DNA of 64,000 bases from Paramixta manurensis (GCF_013285385.1 NZ_CP054212.1:1984001-2048000); one strand, 5' to 3'; shown: positions 9,352 to 18,174, numbered from the stretch's first letter. The notes: generated by a model not told the origin, from the sequence alone. Numbers and translations: made by a program.

Positions 9352-9551
9352 AAATATTTTTAAGTCGCCAACGCGTTAATGACATTTTGAACTTGCGTCA
9401 CAATTGGCGAATTTTTGTTGTGATGATGTTAAACATAGCGCTATGAAGGGTTAAAATAGGGTTTTCTTATGATGAATGGTTAGCTGTTGCAATCGAGAGG
9501 ATAAAGACTCTATAAATCATATAAAGCGTACTCACTTAATTACGGTTAATG

Positions 9552-9561
9552 TTTGTACAAA
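9552..9561. promoter_or_regulatory. Palindrome TTTGTACAAA upstream of nicX
   Basis: A perfect 10-bp palindrome 38 bases before the nicX ATG shares the TGTACA core with the site at 9340-9351. Its position is consistent with a repressor site blocking the nicX promoter. The rest of the 9263-9599 gap is AT-rich and holds no convincing gene. Confidence 0.45.
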
Positions 9562-9599
9562 TGGAAATCCCCCGCAATCCCGGTAGGTGAGGAGAGAAC

Positions 9600-10652
9600 A
9601 TGGCGGTAAATAACAGTCAGTTGACAGAGATGTTTGAACGCGTGTTGGCGCTTTCAAAAGTCGATAACACGCAAAGCGTCGCCGTGTTGAAAAGCCACTA
9701 CTCTGATGCGCGTACCGTGCAAGCGGCGACCGACGCTGCGTTACGCTTAGGCGCTAAGGTGTATATCGTCGAATTACCCTCCTTCAACCACCCGCGGGCA
9801 ATGGGTAACGATATGACGGCGTATTGCGGCGATACCGCCTTGACCGGTAACCTGGCGGCGCAACGTGCGCTGGAAGCGGCGGATCTGATCGTCGACACTA
9901 TGATGCTGCTGCATTCGCCGGAGCAGGAGCAAATCCTCAAAACCGGTACGCGCATTTTGCTGGCGGTCGAACCGCCGGAAGTGTTGGCGCGAATGCTGCC
10001 GAATGAAGAGGATAAGGCGCGGGTACTGGCTGCCGCAGCGGTGTTAGAAAAAGCGCGCATTATGACGGTGAAATCCAGCGCGGGCAGCGATTTCCGCGCC
10101 CCATTAGGTCAATATCCCACCGTCACCGAATACGGCTATGCCGATGAGCCAGGGCGTTGGGATCACTGGCCGAGCGGTTTCCTGTTTACCTGGCCAAATG
10201 AAGAACAGGCGGAAGGGGTACTGGTGCTGGACGTCGGCGACATCCTTTTGCCGTTTAAAAGCTATGCGCGCGAACGCATTACGCTGGAAATTGAAAAAGG
10301 GTTTGTGACCCAAATCCATGGCGGCTTTGAGGCGGAGTATTTGCGCGATTATATGCGCTACTTTAACGACCCGGAAGTGTACGGTATCTCGCATATCGGT
10401 TGGGGATTACAGCCACGCGCACAGTGGACGGCGATGGGGCTGCACGATAAAAACGATGGTATGTGTATGGATGCGCGCGCGTTTTACGGTAACTTCTTGT
10501 TCTCTACCGGCCCGAATACCGAAGTCGGCGGTACGCGTAAAACGCCCTGCCATATGGATATTGCGCTGCGCCGTTGTGATATTCGCGTGGATGACCAACT
10601 GGTGGTGGCAGAAGGCGAAGTGGTGGCGCCAGAGGCGTCGCGCGTGCGCTAA
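9600..10652 (+). CDS. nicX: 2,5-dihydroxypyridine 5,6-dioxygenase
   Basis: 350 residues, identical in length to P. putida NicX. The Fe(II) ligands known for that enzyme fall at the same numbers here: His265 ('ISHIGWG'), His318 and Asp320 ('PCHMDI'). It belongs to a small non-heme iron family unrelated to classical extradiol dioxygenases. It opens 2,5-dihydroxypyridine to N-formylmaleamate in the cytoplasm. A GGAG site precedes the ATG. It is followed by nicR after a hairpin. The assignment is about as firm as can be made without a database. Confidence 0.95.
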   Translation: MAVNNSQLTEMFERVLALSKVDNTQSVAVLKSHYSDARTVQAATDAALRLGAKVYIVELPSFNHPRAMGNDMTAYCGDTALTGNLAAQRALEAADLIVDTMMLLHSPEQEQILKTGTRILLAVEPPEVLARMLPNEEDKARVLAAAAVLEKARIMTVKSSAGSDFRAPLGQYPTVTEYGYADEPGRWDHWPSGFLFTWPNEEQAEGVLVLDVGDILLPFKSYARERITLEIEKGFVTQIHGGFEAEYLRDYMRYFNDPEVYGISHIGWGLQPRAQWTAMGLHDKNDGMCMDARAFYGNFLFSTGPNTEVGGTRKTPCHMDIALRRCDIRVDDQLVVAEGEVVAPEASRVR

Positions 10653-10677
10653 AAAAACGGTAAAAGGGAAGACGACG

Positions 10678-10717
10678 GCTGCCGGAGAAGAGAGAATGTT
10701 CTACTCTATCCGGCAGC
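10678..10717 (+). terminator. Long hairpin between nicX and nicR
   Basis: Arms GCTGCCGGA (10678-10686) and TCCGGCAGC (10709-10717) pair perfectly around a 22-base partly self-pairing interior, followed by ATTTTA. It may partly terminate nicX transcripts and lower readthrough into nicR, whose ATG is 20 bases on. Confidence 0.55.
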
Positions 10718-10737
10718 GATTTTAAAAGGACATTACT

Positions 10738-11208
10738 ATGAGCAGTCAGCCAGCGCGCCCTGATGCGGATGAGGGATACCATTTTACCGACCAGGTCGGG
10801 CATTTGTTACGGAAGGTCTACCAGCGTCACGTGGCAATCTTTCAACAGCATGTGGGCGATTCACAGTTAACGGCGGTGCAGTTTATTACCCTGTGCGCCA
10901 TACGTGACATGGGGCCGAGCGCGCAAACCGACCTGGTGCGCGTCACGGCGGTTGATCAGGCGACGATACGCGGCGTGGTTGAGCGCCTAAAGGCGCGGGA
11001 ACTCATCGCCCTGAGTCCCGACCCGCATGATAAACGGAAAGTGATTGTTTCACTCACGCCGCAGGGGGATGCGCTGATCAACCAAACCGTGCCGCATGCG
11101 TTGCAAATTAGCGAATTAACCTACGGCAAGCTGAATGCCGCCGAACGTATCGCGTTGGTTTTTCTGCTCAATAAAATGCTGGATGATAGCGACCAGCCGC
11201 ACTACTGA
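10738..11208 (+). CDS. nicR: MarR-family regulator of nicotinate catabolism
   Basis: 156 residues with a winged-helix pattern: 'LTAVQFITLCAIRDMGP', then 'TDLVRVTAVDQATIRGVVERLKARELI' (recognition helix) and a 'DPHDKRKVIVSLTPQG' wing. In P. putida a MarR protein, NicR, at the equivalent place represses nic genes and responds to 6-hydroxynicotinate; the same role is inferred here. Likely targets are the TGTACA palindromes at 9340-9351 and 9552-9561. An AAAGGA site precedes the start. It lies between nicX and nicA on the same strand. Confidence 0.85.
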   Translation: MSSQPARPDADEGYHFTDQVGHLLRKVYQRHVAIFQQHVGDSQLTAVQFITLCAIRDMGPSAQTDLVRVTAVDQATIRGVVERLKARELIALSPDPHDKRKVIVSLTPQGDALINQTVPHALQISELTYGKLNAAERIALVFLLNKMLDDSDQPHY

Positions 11209-11223
11209 GGCGTGAATAGCGTA

Positions 11224-11245
11224 CCGCCTCTCTTTATCAAGGCGG
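11224..11245 (+). promoter_or_regulatory. Hairpin covering the nicA ribosome binding site
   Basis: CCGCCT (11224-11229) can pair with AGGCGG (11240-11245). The right arm ends in the GG of the GGAG sequence that serves nicA, whose ATG is at 11255. The fold would partly hide the ribosome site in the 46-base nicR-nicA gap. Alternative pairing of CTCTC with GAGAG is also possible. This is a structural prediction by eye only. Confidence 0.35.
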
Positions 11246-11254
11246 AGAGAAATC

Positions 11255-11788
11255 ATGAGGGATACGGCGAATATATCCGCCAGCACCAACCAGGAACACA
11301 CCTTTACCTTAACCGTTAATAGTGAGGTTCGGCCGGTTCAGGCCTGGCGCGACACCTCGCTGTTACTGGTGTTGCGCAATCAATGGGGGCTGAACGGGCC
11401 AAAATTTGGCTGTGGCCTTGGCGAATGCGGCGCTTGTACCGTGATGATTGAGGGGGTTGCCGCCCGCTCCTGTGTCATCCCGGCTTATGGTGTGCGCGGT
11501 CGCGCCATTACCACTCTCGAAGGGCTGGGCCAGCGCACGGCGTTACATCCGGTTCAACAGGCGTTCATTGATGAGCAAGCCGCGCAATGTGGTTACTGCC
11601 TGAACGGTATGATTATGACCACCGCCGCACTATTGCGCCGCAATCCCACGCCAACCGACGATGAAATCCGCCAGGCGCTGGCGGGAAATTTGTGCCGCTG
11701 CGGTACCCATCTGGAAATTTTACAAGCGGTTAAACGCGCCATTCAGCTCTCTCAGTCTGCTACACAGGACCTTGCCGATGACCAGTAA
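11255..11788 (+). CDS. nicA: Nicotinate dehydrogenase small subunit, 2x[2Fe-2S]
   Basis: 177 residues, slightly longer at the N terminus than typical ~150-160 residue subunits. The plant-ferredoxin-type cluster is bound by Cys53, 58, 61 and 73 ('CGLGECGACTV...C'). The second, helical cluster is bound by Cys112, 115, 147 and 149 ('CGYC...CRCG'). This is the xanthine-dehydrogenase-family electron-transfer subunit. It passes electrons from the NicB molybdenum site to its cytochromes. Its last 11 bases overlap nicB, so the two subunits are co-translated. Confidence 0.93.
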   Translation: MRDTANISASTNQEHTFTLTVNSEVRPVQAWRDTSLLLVLRNQWGLNGPKFGCGLGECGACTVMIEGVAARSCVIPAYGVRGRAITTLEGLGQRTALHPVQQAFIDEQAAQCGYCLNGMIMTTAALLRRNPTPTDDEIRQALAGNLCRCGTHLEILQAVKRAIQLSQSATQDLADDQ

Positions 11789-14700
11789 ACCCAATCTTCC
11801 GACGCAAAAAGAGCTTTTGGCGCGTAGCGGGGTGCTGCTGGTAGTGAATGAGGTGCAGCCGCCGCCGGGTTTAGTACCAAAAGGCCAAACGCCAACCCTT
11901 AAGCCGAAAGAGCAGGGGCTATTTATCGCGCTGTGTAACAGCGGTGCGGTGTATGCGTTTAACGGACATGTGGATTTAGGCACCGGGGTGAAAACCGCGC
12001 TGACGCAAATTGTCGCCGAAGAGCTCTATTTGCGGATGGACCAGGTCACCATGGTGCTCGGCGATACTCAGCGTGCGCCAAATCAGGGCGCTACCATTGC
12101 CAGCGCCACACTACAAATCTCTGCGGTTCCGCTGCGCCAGGCGGCGGCGGAAGCGCGCCATTGGCTAATCCAGCAGGCGGCAACCCGGCTTAACGTTGCG
12201 CCGGATTCGCTGAGTTTGCTCGATGGCGTGATCGGCACACCGAAGGGTGAAACGGTCAGTTACGGCGAACTAATCGGCGATCAACACATTGAGTTAACCT
12301 TTAGCGGCGAAGCGCCGCTAAAACCACAGGCCGATTATCGGCTGGTGGGAACCAGCTCGCCGCGCGTCGATATTCCAGCCAAGGCGACCGGGGAGTTGAC
12401 GTGGGTGCATGATATGCGTTTGCCGGGCATGCTGCACGGGCGGGTAGTGCGCCCGCCGTATGCCGGTTATGACAGCGGCAGCTTTGTCGGCACCAGCTTG
12501 TTGAGCATTGATGAAAGCTCCGTCGCCCATATTCCCGGCGTGGTGGCGGTGGTGCAGATACAGGATTTTGTCGGTGTGGTGGCGGAGCGTGAAGAGCAGG
12601 CGATCCGCGCGATGCAGGCGCTAAAAGTGGAATGGAAGCCGTGGCAGTCGACGTTGCCCAATCTGAGTGATGTTGAGCAAGCTATTCGCGATAACCCACG
12701 CAGTTCGCGGGTGGTACACGATACCGGCGGAGTGGATGAAGCGCTGAACAACGTTAGCCAGCGTTTTACCCGCAGCTATTTATGGCCGTATCAAATGCAT
12801 GGCTCAATCGGCCCCTCCTGCGCGGTGGCGGATTATCAGTCAGAGCGGGTTAGCGTATGGTCGGGCACGCAGAATCCACATCTGCTACGCGCCGATATCG
12901 CCTGGTTACTGGAGTGTGACGAACAGAAAATTGAAGTTAGCCGTATGGAGGCCGCCGGTTGCTATGGGCGCAACTGCGCCGATGATGTGGCGGCAGATGC
13001 GGTGCTGCTATCGCGGGCGGTCGGCAAACCGGTTCGGGTACAACTGACGCGTGAGCAAGAGCATGTCTGGGAGCCGAAAGGCACCGCGCAATTGATGGAG
13101 GTTGACGGCGGGCTGGACGCGGAGGGTAACCCGACGGTGTATGATTTCACCACCTCCTATCCCTCTAACGGCGCGCCTACGCTGGCATTGCTACTGACCG
13201 GGCGCGTGGATCCGGTGGCGCTGGCGTATGAAATGGGCGATCGCACGTCAATCCCGCCGTATGACTATCCGCAGCTCCGCGTCACCATTGAAGATATGGC
13301 GCCGATTGTGCGCGCTTCCTGGCTGCGCGGCGTCTCGGCGCTGCCTAACACCTTTGCCCATGAGTCCTATATGGATGAGCTGGCGCACGCGGCGGGTGTC
13401 GATCCGGTTGAGTATCGTCTGCGCTATATCAAAGATGAACGAGCGGTGGAGTTGATGAAGTCCACCGCCGAGCGGGCGGGCTGGACGCCGCGTATCGCAC
13501 CGCAACAAACCGCCAGCGAAGACGGCGTGTTACGCGGGCGCGGGTTTGCCTATGCGCGTTATATTCACAGCAAATTCCCCGGTTTCGGCGCCGCCTGGGC
13601 GGCTTGGGTGGCTGATGTCGCCATTGATAAACAGAGCGGCGAAGTGGCAGTCACCCGCATTACCGTCGGGCACGACGCCGGGATGATGATCAACCCTGAT
13701 GGCGTGAAGCATCAGATTCACGGTAACGTGATCCAATCGACCAGCCGGGTGTTAAAAGAGCGGGTAACGTTTGAAAACAATATCGTCTCCAGCCAGGAGT
13801 GGGGCGGCTACCCGATTCTGACCTTTCCTGAGTTACCCGCGGTCGATGTGATGATGATGCCGCGCCCTTATGAGCCGCCGTTAGGCGCCGGAGAGTCGGC
13901 CTCGGTACCCAGCGCGGCAGCCATCGCTAACGCCGTGTTTGACGCCACCGGCATTCGCTTTCGGGAACTGCCGATCACCGCTGATCGACTGCGTGAGGCG
14001 TTAAATGGCCCCGATCCGCAACCGCAGCCCACGTTACGCGCGCCGGTGAAACTGGCTAAACGGCGTAAAAAATGGTTGTTCGGCGGCGCGGCGGGATTAG
14101 TCGGCGCGGTGTTGGGTATTGCCACTAACGCGTTGCCGTGGCGTGCGGAGATTGCGCCGGTTACGCCGCCTGGCGCAGGCAGTTGGTCGGCGGCAACCTT
14201 AGAGCGCGGACGGCAGGTTGCGGCGGCGGGCGATTGCGCTGTCTGTCATACCGCTGAGGGCGGCGCGACCAATGCTGGCGGCCTGAAAATGGATACCCCG
14301 TTTGGCACGCTTTACAGCACCAATATTACCCCGGATAAGCAAACTGGCATCGGCAACTGGTCATTTACCGCGTTTGACCGCGCCATGCGTCAGGGCATTA
14401 GTCGCGATGGGCATCATCTGTATCCGGCCTTTCCTTATACGGCATTTCGGAAAATCAGTGATGCAGATATGCAGGCGCTGTATGCCTGGCTAATGTCGCA
14501 ATCCCCGGTGGAACAACGTCCGCCGGAGAACGATATGCGTTTTCCTTTCAATCTCCGTCCGTTGATGGCGGGCTGGAACGCATTGTTCCTCGGGCGCGGC
14601 GAGTATCAGACCGATACGCAGCAAAGCGCGGAGTGGAATCGAGGCGCGTATCTGGTTAACGCCGCCGGGCATTGCGGTGCCTGCCACTCGCCGCGCAACC

Positions 14701-15347
14701 TGCTTGGCGCGGAAAAAAGCGGCCAGGCTTTTCTCGCCGGCGGTTGGGTTGATGGCTGGGAAGCGCCGCCGCTCAATGCGCTTAGCCAAAACGCTCAACC
14801 GTGGACTGAGCAGCAGTTATATACTTATTTGCGCCGTGGGTTTGATCCGCAGCATGGCGTGGCCGCCGGGCCGATGGCGCCGGTAGTCAGCCACTTGGCG
14901 ACCTTACCGGAGAGCGATGTGAAGGCGATGGCGGTCTATCTGGCGTCGCTTAATCGGCAACCCGCGCCCGAACCTGCCGCGCCGGTCGAATTAAAAACCG
15001 CCTACAATACCGCCGCGGGTGAACGTTTGTTTAATGGCGCTTGTCAGGCATGCCACAGCGCCAGTCGCGGCGGGCCGCAGTTGTATGGCGTTAGCCCGGA
15101 TATGGCCTATAACACCAGCGTGCGCAGCGCTTCGCCGGATAACTTGCTACAGGTGGTGTTACACGGCATTGATAAACCCGCCACGGATGAGTTGGGGTAT
15201 ATGCCGGGCTTTGCCGCTAGCCTGTCCGATCGCCAGGTGGCGGACATTGCCGCTTATCTGCGCCAACGCTATGCGCCGGACCAGCCGCCGTGGCCGGACC
15301 TGGTTAACAAAGTCGCCCATGTGCGCGCTAACCCAGGGAGTCACTGA
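11778..15347 (+). CDS. nicB: Nicotinate dehydrogenase large subunit: Mo domain fused to tri-heme cytochrome c
   Basis: 1189 residues from the ATG inside the nicA end. Residues ~1-740 are a xanthine-oxidase-type molybdopterin domain (aerobic aldehyde oxidoreductase IorB-like), with 'HVDLGTGVKTALTQI' and 'GAGESASVPSAAAIANA'. A hydrophobic segment follows (~755-780, 'WLFGGAAGLVGAVLGIAT'). Then come three CxxCH heme sites at about 820, 966 and 1089. NicB hydroxylates nicotinate at C6 with water oxygen and sends electrons through the hemes to the respiratory chain. The hemes imply that the C-terminal part lies on the periplasmic side. It matches P. putida NicB in length and architecture. Confidence 0.93.
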   Translation: MTSKPNLPTQKELLARSGVLLVVNEVQPPPGLVPKGQTPTLKPKEQGLFIALCNSGAVYAFNGHVDLGTGVKTALTQIVAEELYLRMDQVTMVLGDTQRAPNQGATIASATLQISAVPLRQAAAEARHWLIQQAATRLNVAPDSLSLLDGVIGTPKGETVSYGELIGDQHIELTFSGEAPLKPQADYRLVGTSSPRVDIPAKATGELTWVHDMRLPGMLHGRVVRPPYAGYDSGSFVGTSLLSIDESSVAHIPGVVAVVQIQDFVGVVAEREEQAIRAMQALKVEWKPWQSTLPNLSDVEQAIRDNPRSSRVVHDTGGVDEALNNVSQRFTRSYLWPYQMHGSIGPSCAVADYQSERVSVWSGTQNPHLLRADIAWLLECDEQKIEVSRMEAAGCYGRNCADDVAADAVLLSRAVGKPVRVQLTREQEHVWEPKGTAQLMEVDGGLDAEGNPTVYDFTTSYPSNGAPTLALLLTGRVDPVALAYEMGDRTSIPPYDYPQLRVTIEDMAPIVRASWLRGVSALPNTFAHESYMDELAHAAGVDPVEYRLRYIKDERAVELMKSTAERAGWTPRIAPQQTASEDGVLRGRGFAYARYIHSKFPGFGAAWAAWVADVAIDKQSGEVAVTRITVGHDAGMMINPDGVKHQIHGNVIQSTSRVLKERVTFENNIVSSQEWGGYPILTFPELPAVDVMMMPRPYEPPLGAGESASVPSAAAIANAVFDATGIRFRELPITADRLREALNGPDPQPQPTLRAPVKLAKRRKKWLFGGAAGLVGAVLGIATNALPWRAEIAPVTPPGAGSWSAATLERGRQVAAAGDCAVCHTAEGGATNAGGLKMDTPFGTLYSTNITPDKQTGIGNWSFTAFDRAMRQGISRDGHHLYPAFPYTAFRKISDADMQALYAWLMSQSPVEQRPPENDMRFPFNLRPLMAGWNALFLGRGEYQTDTQQSAEWNRGAYLVNAAGHCGACHSPRNLLGAEKSGQAFLAGGWVDGWEAPPLNALSQNAQPWTEQQLYTYLRRGFDPQHGVAAGPMAPVVSHLATLPESDVKAMAVYLASLNRQPAPEPAAPVELKTAYNTAAGERLFNGACQACHSASRGGPQLYGVSPDMAYNTSVRSASPDNLLQVVLHGIDKPATDELGYMPGFAASLSDRQVADIAAYLRQRYAPDQPPWPDLVNKVAHVRANPGSH

Positions 15348-15904
15348 TGGAGATTGGCATCATACTGTTAGCCGCCGGAACCAGTTCGCGCTACCGGGCG
15401 GCCTGTGGCCGACATAAGTTACTGGAACCTTTGAATGGCGAACCGCTGTTTAGCCATACGCTGCGCCATGCAGTGGCGGCAGGCGGGCCGGTTACCGTGC
15501 TATTACGCCCGGAGGATAAGGCGCTGCAGCAGTTAGCGCAGGGAACGCCTCAGTTACTGATTGAAAGCCGTGGGATGGGCGAAACCCTGGCGGCAGGCGT
15601 GCGGGCGCAAGCCGCGAGAGATGGCTGGGTGGTTGTACCCGGCGATATGCCGTGGCTACGGCCTGACAGCATTCGCGCGGTCATTGCCGCGCTGGCTGAG
15701 CACTCCATCGTGCGGGCGTACTACCGTCAACAGGCCGGGCACCCGGTAGGCTTTCGCCGCGAGCACGGCGCGGCGTTAATGGCATTGCACGGCGATGAAG
15801 GCGGGCGCAGTTTGCTGCGCCGGGTGCCACTCTGTCAATTAGCGCTGGACGATCCCGGCTGCGTGCGCGATGTCGACCTGCCGGATATGCTGGGAGAAGG
15901 GTGA
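15347..15904 (+). CDS. MocA-like molybdenum cofactor nucleotidyltransferase
   Basis: 185 residues. The nucleotide-binding start 'ILLAAGTSSRY...CGRHKLLEPL' and 'VVPGDMPWLRPDSI' mark the MobA/MocA superfamily. MocA adds CMP to molybdopterin, forming the dinucleotide cofactor used by xanthine-oxidase-family enzymes. That fits a maturation role for NicB. Its ATG overlaps the nicB stop by one base (TGATG), and it overlaps the next gene by ATGA. In the usual nic cluster of pseudomonads I do not recall this gene in the same operon. Confidence 0.85.
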   Translation: MEIGIILLAAGTSSRYRAACGRHKLLEPLNGEPLFSHTLRHAVAAGGPVTVLLRPEDKALQQLAQGTPQLLIESRGMGETLAAGVRAQAARDGWVVVPGDMPWLRPDSIRAVIAALAEHSIVRAYYRQQAGHPVGFRREHGAALMALHGDEGGRSLLRRVPLCQLALDDPGCVRDVDLPDMLGEG

Positions 15905-16878
15905 TGCAATCGCTCGATCAGCGGGTGATTCTGCGCGCGCTAGAATGGCAGCGGCAGGGCGAGCCGGTCTGGCTATGTACCGTGCTTCATACGTGGGGTT
16001 CCGCGCCGCGTGTACCGGGCGCGATGCTGGTTGCCAATGCCGCTGGCGAAACCTGCGGGTCGCTCTCCGGCGGCTGCATCGAAGAGGATTTTTTGCAGCG
16101 TTTACGCAGCGGAGCGTTTCAGCGTGCCAGCCAAACGGTGCGTTACGGTGCCGGTGTGGGAAACGACACCACCCGCTTGCCGTGCGGCGGCATCCTCGAT
16201 GTATTAATCGAATACCTACCGCCGGATGAGATAAGCGCCTGCCATCTGGCGGCAATGCACGAGGCGCTGGCAGGGGGGCGACCCTTACTCAAGCAACTGC
16301 GTTTAGGCGAGTGCGCCCGGCTGGAGCGTTGCGCGCCGGATGTGGTGTTACCGCAACGCGCGTATGACAGCGAAAACGTCCTGCTCCCGGTCGGTTGTGT
16401 TACGACGCTACTGGTTGCCGGTTACTCGCCGGTGGCCTGTGAATGTGTACGCATAGCGCTGATGCTCGGTTTTCAGGTGTTGGTCTGTGAACATCGCGCT
16501 GAGCAGTGGCGGCAGTTAGGCGAGGATTTTCCACACCAGCCAAACTTGCAAACCCTGCAACAACATCCGGCGCGTTATCTGGAGCTACAGGGCGCAACGG
16601 CCGGAACGGCGATTGTTTCGTTGACCCATGACCCGCGTATTGATGACCTGACGATGCTGGAAGCGGTTAACACTGCGGCCTTTTACCTCGGCGTGATGGG
16701 GTCGGCGAAAAATAGCCAGCAACGCCGCCTGCGGTTACAACGCATCGGGGAATGGGATGAAGTGACATTGTCACGCATTCATGCGCCAATTGGCCTCGCT
16801 ATCGGTAGCAAAACCCCGCCGGAAATCGCGTTAGCGATTATGGCCGATGTGGTGCGGATAAAAAACGGCAAACTTTAA
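15901..16878 (+). CDS. XdhC/CoxI-family molybdenum cofactor insertion/sulfuration protein
   Basis: 325 residues. The XdhC N-terminal motif 'VLHTWGSAPRVPGAMLVANA' with 'GSLSGGCIEEDFL' is at ~25-65. The C-terminal Rossmann-like part holds 'IVSLTHDPRIDDLTMLEA' and 'YLGVMGSAKNSQQRR', with 'IGLAIGSKTPPEIALAI' near the end. XdhC proteins bind Mo cofactor and assist sulfuration before insertion into the target enzyme. It is the last gene of nicA-nicB-mocA-xdhC, overlapping the previous one by four bases, so it should serve NicB. Confidence 0.88.
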   Translation: MMQSLDQRVILRALEWQRQGEPVWLCTVLHTWGSAPRVPGAMLVANAAGETCGSLSGGCIEEDFLQRLRSGAFQRASQTVRYGAGVGNDTTRLPCGGILDVLIEYLPPDEISACHLAAMHEALAGGRPLLKQLRLGECARLERCAPDVVLPQRAYDSENVLLPVGCVTTLLVAGYSPVACECVRIALMLGFQVLVCEHRAEQWRQLGEDFPHQPNLQTLQQHPARYLELQGATAGTAIVSLTHDPRIDDLTMLEAVNTAAFYLGVMGSAKNSQQRRLRLQRIGEWDEVTLSRIHAPIGLAIGSKTPPEIALAIMADVVRIKNGKL

Positions 16879-16882
16879 TCTG

Positions 16883-16902
16883 GCGGTCGGCAACCCGACC
16901 GC
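16883..16902. terminator. Bidirectional hairpin between convergent genes
   Basis: An 8-bp perfect stem (GCGGTCGG at 16883-16890, CCGACCGC at 16895-16902) with a four-base loop lies in the 30-base gap between convergent genes, followed by ATTTACTT. Confidence 0.6.
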
Positions 16903-16908
16903 ATTTAC

Positions 16909-17982
16909 TTAGCGGGTAAAACTATCGACCCGCGCCAGTGCCTCTGAAAGCTGCGCTTCTGTTACGTGAAACGGCATATTCGCCATATCCGGCGCAGCAA
17001 GCGCCGCACGAATAATTGCCGTGCGTTCGTGTTCGCTAAGCGTTGGAGCGATGGCCGCCAGATTGAGCGGCACCGAGCAGGCGCGGGCTAGCTCAATCGC
17101 CTGTTGTAACTCTTCATCGCTGCGCTGTTCCAGCGCCAGCAGGCAGAGATTACCGTACCCCACCAGCAAACCGTGACCAAAGGCGCGAGTTTTGTCACAA
17201 ACCGTGAAACCTTCATAGAGCGCATGGGCGGCGGCGGCATGTGCACCGCTACTCATCAACGAGGTTAAACCGGCAAACAAAAAGATTGCATCCAGCGCCT
17301 GCTCAAATTCGGGCGTGGCGCGTTGGTCGATTATCGCCTGACAAGCGGCTGCCGCATGGGAGGAAATTAACTGGTAGCAGATCTCGCTGTTGGCTTTCGA
17401 GGAGGCGGCAAAGCCATTCGCAGCGTCGCCCTGATAAATCGCGCGAAATTCATACCATTTCGCCAGTGTATCGCCCAGCCCGGCGGCTAACCAACGAATT
17501 GGCGAGCGTGCCAATAGGGCGCTATCAATCATCACCGCCGCCGGTGCAACCGGCAGGTGATACAGATCGAGAAAGTGTCCATCTTCACGATAACGAATCG
17601 ACAGCGGCGTTACCGCCGCACAGGTTGCCGCAATGGTGGGAACGGTAATCACCGGTAGGTTGGCGTGAAACGCGACCGCTTTACCGGTATCGAGCGCCTT
17701 ACCTCCGCCTACCGCGATAATCACGTCGCTACGGCTCTCTGTCGCCATCTGCGCCAGCCGTTCAATCTGTACCGGCGTACACTCACCGCCATACCACTCC
17801 TGCGCGGTTTGGGTCAGCCCGGCGGCGCGCAACTGTTGAGCCAGCGGTTCGGCTACCGCCGCCAGCGCCTGCTGCCCGCCAAGGACAAACGGGCGTTTCC
17901 CGAGAGTGGCGCAGACCGCGCCAAGCTGATTCAGCACACCTCCACCCCGTAGCACTTGCGCGGGAAACCTGATGTTTTGCAT
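16909..17982 (-). CDS. Iron-containing alcohol dehydrogenase-family protein, YbdH/HcxA- or GldA-like
   Basis: 357 residues from the ATG at 17982, which has an AAGGA site; an in-frame upstream ATG lacks family sequence. The NAD(P) motif 'VIIAVGGGKALDTGKAVA' is at ~80-97. Metal-site features are 'GLGDTLAKWYE' and two histidines around 'HAAAAHALYEGF' and 'FGHGLLVGYG'. The family reduces 2-keto acids or oxidises polyols in the cytoplasm. It converges on the nic operon and is divergent from the NCS1 permease across a gap with a TTGTATATACAA palindrome. No pathway link to nicotinate is established. Confidence 0.8.
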   Translation of the reverse strand: MQNIRFPAQVLRGGGVLNQLGAVCATLGKRPFVLGGQQALAAVAEPLAQQLRAAGLTQTAQEWYGGECTPVQIERLAQMATESRSDVIIAVGGGKALDTGKAVAFHANLPVITVPTIAATCAAVTPLSIRYREDGHFLDLYHLPVAPAAVMIDSALLARSPIRWLAAGLGDTLAKWYEFRAIYQGDAANGFAASSKANSEICYQLISSHAAAACQAIIDQRATPEFEQALDAIFLFAGLTSLMSSGAHAAAAHALYEGFTVCDKTRAFGHGLLVGYGNLCLLALEQRSDEELQQAIELARACSVPLNLAAIAPTLSEHERTAIIRAALAAPDMANMPFHVTEAQLSEALARVDSFTR

Positions 17983-18162
17983 ATCGCTTTCCTTAATCCA
18001 GTTGAAACCCGAAGTCTGGAAGCATACCGGCACTTTGGTCACGGAGATTCGACCGGCATGCGCTGTTTTTGCGTATTACCTCTCACTTCTTTCACAACAT
18101 CATTTTTTGCTATGGCTGGCTATCTTGTCGCCTTAGCGGAAATATGGCACGCTGCCATAGGG

Positions 18163-18174
18163 TTGTATATACAA
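18163..18174. promoter_or_regulatory. Perfect 12-bp palindrome TTGTATATACAA
   Basis: It lies in the divergent gap between the dehydrogenase (start 17982) and the NCS1 permease (start 18295), 121 bases before the latter. Sites with a GTATATAC core are common for GntR/HutC-type regulators and some others. No such regulator adjoins it, so the binder is unknown. Confidence 0.4.
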
